The position numbers and the translations under genes were made by a program. Positions 36,807-45,785 of a stretch of 64,000 bases of DNA are shown piece after piece (the stretch's first letter is position 1; each line of letters starts with the position of its first letter). Below the pieces are notes generated by a model that was not told the origin of the DNA, did not search any database, and was given only the letters and a program-made list of their open reading frames with translations. The stretch comes from Crocinitomicaceae bacterium (GTDB lineage Bacteria; Bacteroidota; Bacteroidia; Flavobacteriales_G; Salibacteraceae): positions 1-64,000 of the forward strand of contig PAME01000025.1 in NCBI GenBank assembly GCA_002707155.1. Reading direction: 5' to 3'.

Positions 36807-36936
36807 AATATAAAACTTGAAAAATTAATGAAGAATTGGAGTAGAAAAAGCAACAAAAAGGTGTTGTTTGGCATTGTTTGGGCTTGAGGAAAAGTGCAAT
36901 CATGGACGTTTCTAAAATCACCTTAATTTTAGGCTG

Positions 36937-36944
36937 CAAATTTA
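36937..36944 (-). promoter_or_regulatory. Candidate -7 promoter element of carB
   Basis: Minus-strand TAAATTTG, about 130 bases before the carB ATG. It is the only TAnnTTTG match in the carB upstream region, which would give a long leader. No matching -33 element was found. Confidence 0.35.
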
Positions 36945-36981
36945 AAGCAAAGCTTTCGTTTTGAACTTGAACGCATAACAT

Positions 36982-36989
36982 TAGTTTTG
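36982..36989 (+). promoter_or_regulatory. -7 promoter element of the alpha/beta hydrolase gene
   Basis: TAGTTTTG ends 7 bases before the GTG start at 36997, implying an almost leaderless transcript. It diverges from the carB promoter in a 190-base spacer. Confidence 0.5.
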
Positions 36990-36996
36990 AACGGTT

Positions 36997-37803
36997 GTGA
37001 ATAACTTAGAATATTTGGAGTATAATAACTTAAAACTATCCTATTTGGTAAAAGGATCTGGTTCAAAGGGATTAATTTGCTTTCATGGGTTTGGACGAAA
37101 TGCAACAGATTTTATGGCTCTTAATCTGAGTTCTGACCTAAAAATCATAAGTATTAATTTGCCCTTTCACTCCGAATCTAAATTTCTGGAAAAAGATCTA
37201 GAAAAAACATTTCGTAAAGAAGATTTGAGGTACTGCGTTTCAAAATTGATAGAAAATGAAAAAATCGAATCGACCTTCATTGTAGGATATAGCCTGGGAG
37301 CTAAAGCAGCTTTGTGCCTTTTAGAGTCTAACACGATCAAAGTAAATGGAGCTGTATTATTTGCTCCTGATGGCTTTAAAAGCAATCCTTGGTACTGGTT
37401 TGCCAGTCAAACTAAAATTGGCGAGTCGCTTAATAAAATGAGTATTAGAAAGCCTTGGATATTTAATGCTTTTTTAAAGCTGAGTAAAACTGTCGGTTTT
37501 GCTTCTGAAAGACAACTAAAATTCGCCGAAGAACAGATGTATACAATAGAAAAACGCGAATTAGTATATAATATCTGGAGGGCTCATCGAAAATTGAAAG
37601 CCAACCTAAATGAAATTAGTTCTAGAATTAAACTCGAACATATACCCCTTAAAATTGTTTTAGGCAAGTTCGACAAGATTATTCCCGCAAGTCAAATTAA
37701 AAAATGGTCATCAAGTTCTCCTCCTTCAGTATTAATTGAAGAGAAGTGCGGACACGTAATACCCGTTGAAATAATGGAGAGACAAATTTCTTTGCTTATT
37801 TAG
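36997..37803 (+). CDS. Alpha/beta-hydrolase
   Basis: The 268-residue protein has the alpha/beta-hydrolase fold. ICFHGFGRNATDF (27-39) carries the oxyanion-hole strand, and VGYSLGAKAALCL is the nucleophile elbow with Ser99. LGKFDKIIPA supplies the acidic residue and CGHVIPVE the catalytic His near the C-terminus. No signal peptide is present, so it is cytoplasmic. It could be an esterase, thioesterase or MenH-like lyase; nothing nearby selects between them. The start is GTG; no in-frame ATG precedes the first strand. Its stop region overlaps the opposing MFS gene by 8 bases. Confidence 0.78.
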   Translation: MNNLEYLEYNNLKLSYLVKGSGSKGLICFHGFGRNATDFMALNLSSDLKIISINLPFHSESKFLEKDLEKTFRKEDLRYCVSKLIENEKIESTFIVGYSLGAKAALCLLESNTIKVNGAVLFAPDGFKSNPWYWFASQTKIGESLNKMSIRKPWIFNAFLKLSKTVGFASERQLKFAEEQMYTIEKRELVYNIWRAHRKLKANLNEISSRIKLEHIPLKIVLGKFDKIIPASQIKKWSSSSPPSVLIEEKCGHVIPVEIMERQISLLI

Positions 37804-39109
37804 CAACCGTAGTTGGTTTTGACCAATCATGTTTAGGCACAAAATACAATAGTATTAACCCTATGACAAAGAAAGCCGCCAATGCAAAAATTGAATTCCT
37901 TAAAGACCCTGTTAAACCTTCAATAAGGCCATAAGATAAGGTACCTATAACAATTCCTATCTTTTCTAAAACATCGTAAAAACTGAAGTAAGAGGCGTGG
38001 TCATCTGTTACCGGCAACATTTTTGAATATGTACTTCTAGACAAAGCTTGAATCCCTCCCATTACGAATCCAACAATACTTGCTGTAATGTAAAAATCTA
38101 CCGGTGTTTGTATAAAGTATGCCCAAAAACAAACAAAAATCCACATCAAAACTGCGACTTTTAGCACTTTAATATTTCCAAACTTCTTTGACATCCGGCT
38201 AAAAATTCCAGCACCTAATATTGCAATAAACTGAATCAACAATACAGATATTATTAATCCCGTTTTTCCAGCATCATCGCTTCCCCAGTCTACTTCTTTT
38301 GCAGCAAACAAAACAGCCATTAGCAAAACGGTTTGAACTCCCATACTATAAACGAAAAATGCACTGAGGTATCTTTTAATCAGCGTAATGTGCTTCAGTT
38401 CATTCCAAACTTTTTTAAGTTCTTGAATACCTTTCCATAAGTTAGCTTTCTCATGGTGACTCTCATTTGTATAAGTCGGCAATTTCAAGAAGGTATATTG
38501 AGCAAATCCTATCCACCAAACCATTACGATTGGAAATGAGTATCGTGCATTCATTCCCCCAATCATTATTAACAAGAGTATCCCAATAAGTAATAGGGCC
38601 GACCCAATGTAACCCATAGAAAACCCTTGAGCACTTAGTTTATCATGATCCTCTGGTTCGGCAATTTCAGGCAAATAAGCATTGTAAAACACTAAGCTTC
38701 CCCAAAATCCAATGCTAGCAGTGAAGACGGAAATCATGCTTAACTCCAAATAATCAACATTAAAAAAGTACAATGAACCACATGAGATAGCACCGACATA
38801 ACAAAACAGTTTTAAAAAAAACTTTTTGTTCCCCCAAAAATCTGCAAGTCCGGATAACAGAGGAGATAAAAATGAAACAACCAAAAACGATGCTGATATT
38901 ACGTAGGAGTATAACTCTGTATTTGAAAACAGGTAACCAAAAAACTCAACTTTATCCGTGATTAAGGTGCCATCTTCTCCCTTTTGCGAAGTTACAGCCT
39001 CATAGAATGTAGGGAATATTGCAGTGGTAACAACAAGTGGGTAAACGGAATTTGCCCAATCGTAAAATGCCCATGCCCACTGTAGTTTTTTATCGTTTTT
39101 TTCTCTCAA
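37796..39109 (-). CDS. UMF1-type MFS transporter
   Basis: This 437-residue protein has about 12 hydrophobic helices. The N-terminal WAWAFYDWANSVYPLVVTTA motif is diagnostic of the UMF1 (Atg22-like) branch of the major facilitator superfamily. GGIQALSRSTYSKMLP and ASYFSFYDVLEKIG later in the sequence also match this branch. The solute is not known for most bacterial members. The start is TTG at 39107-39109, 20 bases inside the upstream OmpA-like gene, and the WAFYDWA segment follows directly. It is the last gene of the hemE-ompA-ompA-MFS operon. Confidence 0.85.
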   Translation of the reverse strand: MREKNDKKLQWAWAFYDWANSVYPLVVTTAIFPTFYEAVTSQKGEDGTLITDKVEFFGYLFSNTELYSYVISASFLVVSFLSPLLSGLADFWGNKKFFLKLFCYVGAISCGSLYFFNVDYLELSMISVFTASIGFWGSLVFYNAYLPEIAEPEDHDKLSAQGFSMGYIGSALLLIGILLLIMIGGMNARYSFPIVMVWWIGFAQYTFLKLPTYTNESHHEKANLWKGIQELKKVWNELKHITLIKRYLSAFFVYSMGVQTVLLMAVLFAAKEVDWGSDDAGKTGLIISVLLIQFIAILGAGIFSRMSKKFGNIKVLKVAVLMWIFVCFWAYFIQTPVDFYITASIVGFVMGGIQALSRSTYSKMLPVTDDHASYFSFYDVLEKIGIVIGTLSYGLIEGLTGSLRNSIFALAAFFVIGLILLYFVPKHDWSKPTTVAK

Positions 39110-40157
39110 ACCCTTGAATACTTAATTGAACACAGCGATTTAATTGCTTCCCTTTTTCGATTGAATTATCGGCCAATGGCTTTAATTCCCCATTGTTCTC
39201 AACTTCAATATTTTTATCACCTAAAACATTGCCCAAGATAGATAAAATGTAATCCGAACGTCTAACCGAGAGCAAATAATTATAATCATTGCTTGCATTT
39301 GAGTCTGTGCCTCCTATAACCGTTGATTGAAAAACATCCAAATCTCTCAGTTCAATTTTCCATTTAACTAATCGTTCAAATTCACTTTTATCCAACTCAA
39401 ATTTATCGCTATCAAAATAAAAGGTGTTCGCCATTGTAATCGTATCTAAACTAGGCTTGTTTGCACTATAATTTTCTTGCCGATTTACGTCTTTGCAAGT
39501 TTGATCTGTTTTAATTTCAACAACTGATACATCATCCAATAAATAGTAAGAATTCCAGCCTAAACTTCCACCAGTGCTAAACTCATTGATACTTTTTACA
39601 TGACGATCTGGTTCGAGAAAATTTCCAATTGTTAAGAATCGCTCATTTCCTTGAGCAACAAATTCTTTACTCACCTTTATCCAACCCAATTCTGGCACAA
39701 TGGGTTCAGAATAGTTCGATAATATTTGAGGCGATTTATACATTGCAGCAAACATTTCTACGTATTCTTTATTTTCCGAGAGGAACATTCCAATTTGATC
39801 GATATATTGATACGAATCTGCAGCTCGAATGTGAAAGGTGCCGCAATAAATGTGGTTTTTTATAAGAGTATCTCTTAACTCAACGCCAATATATTCAATA
39901 ACGTCAGGATAACCACCAAAAAGAATTAGCCCTACATATCCTCGGCCTGAAAATGAATCGCCATTACTATACTTACAGTCGGTTCTAAAATATTCTGGAG
40001 TGCCCGTATTTCCAGCATACCATTTTTTAGTTTTATTCAATTGACGAAGGCCAGTTGGGCAATCATAAAAAAGCTCAAAACCTGGATTTGGAACCAAGTT
40101 TTGAGCTAAAATATTTATTGGCGCAAGCCAAATAATACAAAGAGTTATTTTGTACAA
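39090..40157 (-). CDS. OmpA-like secreted protein with N-terminal jelly-roll-like domain, copy 2
   Basis: This 355-residue protein has a signal peptide (YKITLCIIWLAPINILAQ). A domain of about 210 residues opens NLVPNPGFELFYDCPTG, an NPGFE start typical of carbohydrate-binding-like jelly rolls. The C-terminal region (about 240-350) is OmpA-like but degenerate: FYFDSDKFELDKSEFERLV aligns, while the NxxLSxxRA equivalent reads NYLLSVRRSDYIL. The start is TTG, directly abutting the stop of its paralogue. The pair share the QIGMFLS.. / NIGMYVSS.. and RFLTIGNF / RYVTIGNF motifs. It is probably an outer-membrane or periplasmic peptidoglycan-binding protein; a ligand for the N-terminal domain is unknown. 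Confidence 0.72.
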   Translation of the reverse strand: MYKITLCIIWLAPINILAQNLVPNPGFELFYDCPTGLRQLNKTKKWYAGNTGTPEYFRTDCKYSNGDSFSGRGYVGLILFGGYPDVIEYIGVELRDTLIKNHIYCGTFHIRAADSYQYIDQIGMFLSENKEYVEMFAAMYKSPQILSNYSEPIVPELGWIKVSKEFVAQGNERFLTIGNFLEPDRHVKSINEFSTGGSLGWNSYYLLDDVSVVEIKTDQTCKDVNRQENYSANKPSLDTITMANTFYFDSDKFELDKSEFERLVKWKIELRDLDVFQSTVIGGTDSNASNDYNYLLSVRRSDYILSILGNVLGDKNIEVENNGELKPLADNSIEKGKQLNRCVQLSIQGFERKKR

Positions 40158-41291
40158 TTACCTTACAATAAATTCCACTCTTCGGTTTTCTGCATTTGCT
40201 TGCGCATCCATACCGTCTACTTTTGGATTGTTGTATGCATCGCCCTTGTGATTTATTCTGTTAGCGTCAATTCCTTTTTCAGTCACTAAGTACGTATATA
40301 CAGCTTTTGCTCTTTCTGCGCCAACTTCTTCCAATTCTGTTTGAGCTGCGTGACCGACTAATTCAATATTCATATTAGGGTTTTCAGTTAATATGTCAGC
40401 CACTTTATCTGCACTTGATCTGTCTTGGTCACCAAGAATCGCAAGGTTCTTTTTGAAATGAATAACCATATGTGCTAATCTTTCCTCTGGAGTACCTTCG
40501 ATGTCTGTACTTACATTTTTTGTATAAACGACATCCAACTCTGGTCCCGTCTCAGGTATAACTTGGCAGTCGCATGGCACTTCTAAGTGGCCTAGGGCAA
40601 TTACTGAAACTGCATCAACAAAGTAGTAACCATCTCTTGTCTGTGGAATTTTGAATTCACGAGGTCTTCTCATTTTCTTAGTTTTCACTGCAGTTTGGGG
40701 AGCAAAGTTTCCTATAGTTACATAACGCTCGGTTCCGTCAGCAGTAAAAGGTTGACATACTTCTACCCAATCAAACATGTCCTCTACAATTAAGTTTCCA
40801 CTATGCGTCAGTTGTGGTGTGATATCATAAGCTTCGATGTCCTTTGCTCTAATTCCTTTTGAACTTACATACATTCCAATGTTATCCACAGCATATTTAG
40901 AAATATCACTTAATTGGACATTCATTTTCAAGCAGTACCTTTTGCCTTCTACTAATTTCTTAGGGAGCTTAGTTTGCAAATACGTCCTTGGACTAGCTTC
41001 TCTTTCTGAATATGCTAAAAAACCCGCGTAGTGTTCGCCTTCTTTTGTTTCACATCTTCCTCTTACATTAAGCGGAATAGATACTTCTTCCTTTTTCGAA
41101 CCAACTTCATACAAATCCGCTTCTGGAGTTCCCTCAGGAGAATACCACTCTAAAGCCAATGTTAATTGTCCTGGACCTTTAATTTTTTTCTCGACATTAT
41201 CAAAATTTGGATTTCCAATTTTATTCACCTGAGCGGCTCCTGTTGCCCCAAGGATAAATGTCATTATTACTGCTACAATTGAATTTTTCAT
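40158..41291 (-). CDS. OmpA-family protein with N-terminal jelly-roll-like domain, copy 1
   Basis: The 377-residue protein has a signal peptide (MKNSIVAVIMTFILGATGAA). An N-terminal domain of about 220 residues contains VDNIGMYVSSKGI and ERYVTIGNFAPQ. The C-terminal OmpA-like peptidoglycan-binding domain (about 270-377) is well conserved: MNIELVGHAAQTE, GAERAKAVYTYLV, KGIDANRINHKGDAYNNP and NAENRRVEFIV. It would bridge the outer membrane or an export complex to peptidoglycan. It starts 4 bases after hemE ends and is followed immediately by its diverged paralogue. Confidence 0.8.
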   Translation of the reverse strand: MKNSIVAVIMTFILGATGAAQVNKIGNPNFDNVEKKIKGPGQLTLALEWYSPEGTPEADLYEVGSKKEEVSIPLNVRGRCETKEGEHYAGFLAYSEREASPRTYLQTKLPKKLVEGKRYCLKMNVQLSDISKYAVDNIGMYVSSKGIRAKDIEAYDITPQLTHSGNLIVEDMFDWVEVCQPFTADGTERYVTIGNFAPQTAVKTKKMRRPREFKIPQTRDGYYFVDAVSVIALGHLEVPCDCQVIPETGPELDVVYTKNVSTDIEGTPEERLAHMVIHFKKNLAILGDQDRSSADKVADILTENPNMNIELVGHAAQTELEEVGAERAKAVYTYLVTEKGIDANRINHKGDAYNNPKVDGMDAQANAENRRVEFIVR

Positions 41292-41295
41292 AGTT

Positions 41296-42324
41296 CTAAA
41301 ATTTATGTTCTTTAATAGTATTAATAAATAGCTTCACTTTCTCAGGGTTGGTATCTGGATAAACTCCATGTCCTAAATTGGCGATGTGCTTTTGACCGCC
41401 AAAGTTATTCAACATCGATTTAGTTTCCAAAACCAACTCTTCATTTGAAGCATAAAGTAAACAAGGATCTAAATTACCTTGCAATGTTTTTTCCTTTCCA
41501 ATCAATCTTCTTGCCATTTCTGAAGAAGTATGCCAATCAAGCCCTATTGTATTGCAGTTAAGCCTACCAATTTCTTCTATTGCAAACCAAGCACCTTTCG
41601 CAAATACTGTTATTGGAACTTCGTTTACTGCATCACATATTTGACGAAGGTAATTCAATCCAAATTCCAAGTAATGCACTTTTGGCAAAATTCCCGCCCA
41701 ACTATCAAATAGCTGCACCATATCTGCTCCAGCTTCAATCTGTGCTTTCAAATAAACAATAGTACTGTCAGTAATTTTTTGCAACAAATCATGGGCCGCC
41801 TCCGGTTCTTGGTATAAAAACTTTCTCGCCTCAGAAAACGTCTTTGAACCTTTTCCTTCAATCATGTACGAAAAAATGGTCCATGGAGCGCCAGCAAAAC
41901 CAATTAGAGGAACCCTTCCATTTAACTCTTTTTTAGTTATACTGATTGCATCCGTCACATACTTGAGGTCAAAATAGGGATCAGCAATTTTTAATTTTAG
42001 AATATCAGAAGCACTTTTAATTGTAGTATCGAATATTGGCCCTACTCCCTTTTCCATCCTATAAGGCAAGCCCATTGCATCTGGAATCACTAGAATATCA
42101 GAAAAGATTATCGCTGCATCAACTCCTAGCAAATCCACGGGTTGAATAGTAACTTCAGCAGCCAATTCTGGTGTTTCTACTAATTCCTTAAATCCTGAAA
42201 GTGAAGCTCGAACAGCACGATACTCAGGCAATATTCTACCTGCTTGACGCATTAACCAGACTGGAACACGTTCTACATTTTCGCCGTTAGCGGCGCGTAA
42301 AATCAAATCATTCTCAAAATTCAC
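41296..42324 (-). CDS. hemE: Uroporphyrinogen decarboxylase
   Basis: This 342-residue enzyme decarboxylates the four acetate arms of uroporphyrinogen III to give coproporphyrinogen III in haem synthesis. The signature [16 protein letters not shown] near the N-terminus and [15 protein letters not shown] carry the substrate Arg and Asp. [24 protein letters not shown] and [13 protein letters not shown] are further family blocks. The frame extends to GTG 42343-42345, but that extension (VYYYCT) lies over the -7-like TATTATTG. GTG 42322-42324 (residue start NFENDLIL) is preferred. First gene of a four-gene operon. Confidence 0.95.
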   Translation of the reverse strand: MNFENDLILRAANGENVERVPVWLMRQAGRILPEYRAVRASLSGFKELVETPELAAEVTIQPVDLLGVDAAIIFSDILVIPDAMGLPYRMEKGVGPIFDTTIKSASDILKLKIADPYFDLKYVTDAISITKKELNGRVPLIGFAGAPWTIFSYMIEGKGSKTFSEARKFLYQEPEAAHDLLQKITDSTIVYLKAQIEAGADMVQLFDSWAGILPKVHYLEFGLNYLRQICDAVNEVPITVFAKGAWFAIEEIGRLNCNTIGLDWHTSSEMARRLIGKEKTLQGNLDPCLLYASNEELVLETKSMLNNFGGQKHIANLGHGVYPDTNPEKVKLFINTIKEHKF

Positions 42325-42415
42325 GGTGCAATAATAATACACCACATTGAGGAATCCTAAGAAAGAATCTTTAAGTGTGAATGGGGTTCTAAATTAATAG
42401 AAAATAAAAATGGGA

Positions 42416-42541
42416 CTAAGCTTGTGGCGAAGTCTTCACAGGCTGTTGACTATAAGCTGGACATCTTTCATGACTCTTGCACGAAGAAAAAACTAAACCT
42501 AAAATCATTACAAAAGCTGCAAAAGTTGCTATCTTTTTCAT
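42416..42541 (-). CDS. Tiny lipoprotein (41 residues)
   Basis: A complete small gene: ATG 42539-42541 to TAG 42416-42418. The signal MKKIATFAAFVMILGLVF ends in the lipobox FSSC (Cys21), followed by a 20-residue mature part, KSHERCPAYSQQPVKTSPQA, with no apparent fold. After signal peptidase II processing it would be a lipid-anchored peptide of 21 residues with one further Cys. It has its own two-element promoter immediately upstream, which argues strongly that it is real. hemE starts 92 bases downstream on the same strand. Function unknown; short lipoproteins of this kind are common but poorly annotated in Bacteroidota. Confidence 0.75.
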   Translation of the reverse strand: MKKIATFAAFVMILGLVFSSCKSHERCPAYSQQPVKTSPQA

Positions 42542-42565
42542 GTTATTACATCTCTAAATGCCCTG

Positions 42566-42598
42566 CAAATGTATTTATATTAGAAACTTATATTACAA
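42566..42598 (-). promoter_or_regulatory. Two-element promoter of the tiny lipoprotein gene
   Basis: On the minus strand TTG (complement 42596-42598), 22 bases, then TACATTTG (complement 42566-42573), followed by the ATG 24 bases on. Exact -7 match with acceptable spacing. Confidence 0.65.
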
Positions 42599-42633
42599 TT
42601 ACCAAAAATAAAAATACTAACAATCGAGTATTA

Positions 42634-43941
42634 ATGAAGCTTAAATATGCTCCATTTCTTCTAATTTCCACCTTTTTTTTAACTCTTTTCTGCAGCTGTA
42701 AAAAAAGTCAAGAAGAAAAAAATACCATTCCTGAAGTTTACTGGGCCTCGCCTGAAATAAATAAAGAATTAACTGCAGGGTCTGAAGTTTACGTAACCTT
42801 ATGGTGCACATTCTCAAGTAAAATAAACTCAATAACTGTAAGCTTAATTTCTCCGGAATCCGATCTAAACAAAGAACTGTACTCTAAGCAAATTAACAGC
42901 CTAATTTCGAAAGTCGATTTTAAATTTGTTATTGACTCTGGCATTCAAGAGTCTAAATTGCAATTGAACGCAAGCATTAGAACTGGTGCTGGTGTAAATA
43001 ACTTTAAAAGGGATATAAGAATCGCAGGCAACTCTGATAATACCTCGTTTGGTTTAGTAAAAATTCTAAAAAAAGAATTCGGGAAGTTTACTTTGCAACA
43101 ACTTAGTTCCAATTTATTGAATATAAATTCTTCTAGAACTTATAATCATGAATTCGAATCATCAATTTCAATAAATCAAAAGATTTTTATTTCAACAAAA
43201 AAAACAGGCGGGTTGATTGAAATAAACTCCAATCTGGAAGAACAAACTTTATTAGAAAATAAGTTTGGTGCTTACCCATTTATTCGCTCAATGGCTGAAT
43301 ATTCTTCAAGTGTTTACGCCGCAATTTCTAACCCTAGTAATCAGATAATAGGATTTAATAGTTCAGGGCGAGAAACCGTTCGAGCCGGCCTCCAATTGGA
43401 CGTCTCTGAAGAAATATTAATAATCGACGACCTTATTTATAGTATTGAGCGCTCAACTAATGGTGGCTCATTCATTATTGCTAATTACAACCTTAGAACA
43501 GGGGGCTATATTTCAAATCAAAATTTACCGCGCCTGATTCAGGAGCCTCATTTATTTGATTTTGAAAACAAAAATCAAGTTTACTTTTATCATAATGTGA
43601 ATGGTCAAGTTCAAATTGAACGCTTATCTCAAAGCGAAAACAATGTATCAATTATTGACAATATAACGGGAATTTGCATTGATCAGAAACCGCTTAGAAT
43701 ATCAAATTCAGAGGTTATTATTCCTTTGGAAAGAGTGCTGTACTTGTTTACAAAAGACCACCTAAAAAGTAAGCTATTCAGCTTAAATGATAAAATTAAA
43801 GTGGTTAAACTTAATGCTTCAAAAGACCGATTAGCGATCTTAACCCAAACTTCCTTGATTCTATTGAACTACCCAACTCTTGAGGAAATTTCGAGAACTA
43901 GTGCTATTGAAGATATAGTGGATATTCAGTTTCTTGACTAA
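42634..43941 (+). CDS. Lipoprotein of unknown function with propeller-like body
   Basis: The 435-residue protein starts MKLKYAPFLLISTFFLTLFC, with lipobox FCSC and a Lys-rich +2 region (KKSQEEKN). The first 120 mature residues look like an Ig-like beta domain (YWASPEINKELTAGSEVYVT). The rest has short strand repeats suggestive of a beta-propeller (GGLIEINSNL, VYAAISNPSNQIIGF, FIIANYNLRTGG). The frame is open from 42424, but the extra 70 residues have no signal character and run through the promoter of the small lipoprotein. It is convergent with accA, 4 bases between stops. No named family recognised. Confidence 0.7.
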   Translation: MKLKYAPFLLISTFFLTLFCSCKKSQEEKNTIPEVYWASPEINKELTAGSEVYVTLWCTFSSKINSITVSLISPESDLNKELYSKQINSLISKVDFKFVIDSGIQESKLQLNASIRTGAGVNNFKRDIRIAGNSDNTSFGLVKILKKEFGKFTLQQLSSNLLNINSSRTYNHEFESSISINQKIFISTKKTGGLIEINSNLEEQTLLENKFGAYPFIRSMAEYSSSVYAAISNPSNQIIGFNSSGRETVRAGLQLDVSEEILIIDDLIYSIERSTNGGSFIIANYNLRTGGYISNQNLPRLIQEPHLFDFENKNQVYFYHNVNGQVQIERLSQSENNVSIIDNITGICIDQKPLRISNSEVIIPLERVLYLFTKDHLKSKLFSLNDKIKVVKLNASKDRLAILTQTSLILLNYPTLEEISRTSAIEDIVDIQFLD

Positions 43942-43945
43942 TTAC

Positions 43946-44902
43946 CTAACCTTCAACAACACCCATTTTACTAAACTTTTCAATCCGTAAATTGACACGT
44001 TCTTCGGCATCTAATTTCCAAAGCTCGGTTAAGTTTTGTTTGATGGCCTTGCGCACAAATGAAAAGGCCTTTTCTCTATCTGCATGAGCTCCTCCAACTG
44101 GTTCAGAAATTATTCCATCAATTAACCCATTGCTTAACATATTCTCTGCGGTAAGTTTCAACGCATCAGCTGCTGTTTCTTTATGGTCCCAATTTCTCCA
44201 TAAAATTGCAGAACAATTCTCCGGAGAAATAACTGAATACCAAGAATTTTCAAGCATCAACACTTTATCGCCAACCCCTATTCCTAATGCGCCACCGGAA
44301 GCTCCCTCTCCTATTACAATACAAATCACTGGCACAGTGAGTTGTGCCATTTCAATCAAGTTTCTTGCAATTGCCTCACCCTGCCCACGCTCTTCAGCTT
44401 CCAAGCCTGGATATGCGCCTGGTGTGTCAATTAAAGTAACAATTGGCTTATTGAATTTCTCCGCCAATTTCATTAATCGCAAGGCCTTTCTATAACCTTC
44501 TGGGTTTGGCATTCCAAAATTTCGATATTGACGCATTTTAGTGTTTTCACCTTTTTGCTGACCAATAAACATAACCGATTGTCCCTCGAACAATCCAAAG
44601 CCCCCTATCATAGCTTTATCATCCTTTACATTTCTATCACCATGTAATTCAATAAAAGTGTCTTTGGTTAATGCTTTTATATACCCAAGGGTATAAGGTC
44701 TCTCAGGGTGTCTAGAAGTTTGAACACGTTGCCAAGGAGTCAGTTCCTTATAAATTTCCTTACGTGTCTTTTCAATCTTTGCCTCAAGATCGATAATAGT
44801 ATCTTTTACGTCAACTTTTCCCTTTGCTTCTGTTTGCTGCGCTTTTTCAAGCTGCTCAAACAAATCAGCTATCGGCTCTTCGAAATCAAGAAATACAGGC
44901 AT
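43946..44902 (-). CDS. accA: Acetyl-CoA carboxylase carboxyltransferase subunit alpha
   Basis: The 318-residue subunit forms with AccD the carboxyltransferase that moves CO2 from biotin to acetyl-CoA to give malonyl-CoA. Characteristic segments are the N-terminal helical part ([15 protein letters not shown]), [20 protein letters not shown] and [53 protein letters not shown] and [12 protein letters not shown] cover the oxyanion and CoA sites. Length is standard. It has its own promoter, is divergent from ispE and convergent with a lipoprotein gene. Confidence 0.96.
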   Translation of the reverse strand: MPVFLDFEEPIADLFEQLEKAQQTEAKGKVDVKDTIIDLEAKIEKTRKEIYKELTPWQRVQTSRHPERPYTLGYIKALTKDTFIELHGDRNVKDDKAMIGGFGLFEGQSVMFIGQQKGENTKMRQYRNFGMPNPEGYRKALRLMKLAEKFNKPIVTLIDTPGAYPGLEAEERGQGEAIARNLIEMAQLTVPVICIVIGEGASGGALGIGVGDKVLMLENSWYSVISPENCSAILWRNWDHKETAADALKLTAENMLSNGLIDGIISEPVGGAHADREKAFSFVRKAIKQNLTELWKLDAEERVNLRIEKFSKMGVVEG

Positions 44903-44921
44903 AATTCATATTTTAGATTGG

Positions 44922-44950
44922 CAAAATTAGCATAATAGAAGTAAGAGCAA
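44922..44950 (-). promoter_or_regulatory. Two-element promoter of accA
   Basis: On the minus strand TTG (complement 44948-44950), 18 bases, then TAATTTTG (complement 44922-44929), 19 bases before the ATG. Both elements match the Bacteroidota consensus. Confidence 0.65.
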
Positions 44951-44960
44951 GTATTCTAAT

Positions 44961-44968
44961 TATGTTTG
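44961..44968 (+). promoter_or_regulatory. -7 promoter element of ispE
   Basis: TATGTTTG ends 6 bases before the ATG at 44975, so transcription should begin at or next to the start codon. The nominal TTG start at 44966 is part of this element. It lies 10 bases from the accA -33 element on the other strand. Confidence 0.5.
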
Positions 44969-44974
44969 TCTAAC

Positions 44975-45784
44975 ATGATTTGTTTCCCAAACTGTAAAAT
45001 AAATATTGGCCTTAATATCCTGAACAAAAGAGATGATGGGTTTCACGAAATTCAAAGCGTATTTTATCCAGTAGGTATCAGAGATGCCTTAGAGATTAAT
45101 CGTTCTAAAGAAACAACTGTTGCAATTTATGGCGCGAAGATTCAAGGTGAAGCTAAGTCCAATTTAATTTACAAAGCTTGGGAGTTATTAAATGAAGAAT
45201 ATGATATAGCTCCAGTTGCTATTTCGTTACTGAAAAAAATACCTACTGGAGGAGGACTTGGTGGAGGTTCAGCAGATGGATCATTTATGATTAACCTATT
45301 AAATGATTTCTTTGAGCTTGCCTTGCCAGCGGAAAAGCGTTTAAAATATGCAGCCGTTCTAGGCAGCGACTGTCCGTTTTTTATAAATAATAAGCCTTCA
45401 ATAGTAACTGGCCGAGGTGAATATTTACAGCCCATTAGCTCGGACTTAACAGGCTATCATTTACTTCTTGTAAATCCTAAAATTCATATTTCTACTAAAG
45501 AAGCATTCCAACTTGTTAAACCGGAAAACAGATTACCCTTTAACATAGAGTCTATCGAAAACTTAGACTTTAATTATTGGAAAACTCATCTAACTAATGA
45601 CTTTGAAAAACCTATTCTAAAGAAATATCAAGAAATTGAAAAAATAAGAAGTAGGCTAATAAATATGGGCGCATTTTTCACCTCATTATCAGGAACTGGA
45701 AGCACATACTATGGTTTGTTTGAAGACAAACCAAATTATAAAGGCCAATTTCATAATTGTGAAGTATGGGACGTTCAACTATAA
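44975..45784 (+). CDS. ispE: 4-diphosphocytidyl-2-C-methyl-D-erythritol kinase
   Basis: The 269-residue GHMP kinase phosphorylates CDP-methylerythritol in the non-mevalonate isoprenoid pathway. Motifs are CKINIGLNILNKRDDGFHEI at the N-terminus, the glycine-rich ATP loop PTGGGLGGGSADGS and LGSDCPFF. SLSGTGSTYYGLF near the end is the third GHMP motif. ATG 44975 is chosen over TTG 44966, which belongs to the -7 element. The 6-base spacing suggests a leaderless message. It is convergent with lptG, one base between stops. Confidence 0.95.
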   Translation: MICFPNCKINIGLNILNKRDDGFHEIQSVFYPVGIRDALEINRSKETTVAIYGAKIQGEAKSNLIYKAWELLNEEYDIAPVAISLLKKIPTGGGLGGGSADGSFMINLLNDFFELALPAEKRLKYAAVLGSDCPFFINNKPSIVTGRGEYLQPISSDLTGYHLLLVNPKIHISTKEAFQLVKPENRLPFNIESIENLDFNYWKTHLTNDFEKPILKKYQEIEKIRSRLINMGAFFTSLSGTGSTYYGLFEDKPNYKGQFHNCEVWDVQL

Positions 45785-45785
45785 A

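Noticed and set aside
36842-36885. Small hairpin (CAACA/TGTTG) and T-rich tract in the carB leader, as a possible attenuator
   Set aside because: The stem is only 5 bp and AT-rich with no alternative structure; not enough for a regulatory call.
36793-36981. 62-codon minus-strand frame before carB
   Set aside because: It overlaps the carB start, has no domain or signal, and its frame is explained by the carB leader.
42424-42633. 70-residue N-terminal extension of the 435-residue lipoprotein
   Set aside because: The extension lacks signal features, crosses the promoter and coding region of the small lipoprotein, and would bury a perfect lipobox signal peptide.
44130-44495. 121-codon frame antisense to accA, and 62289-62681 antisense to a glycosyltransferase
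   Set aside because: Both are shadows of conserved genes; their composition mirrors the opposite strand.
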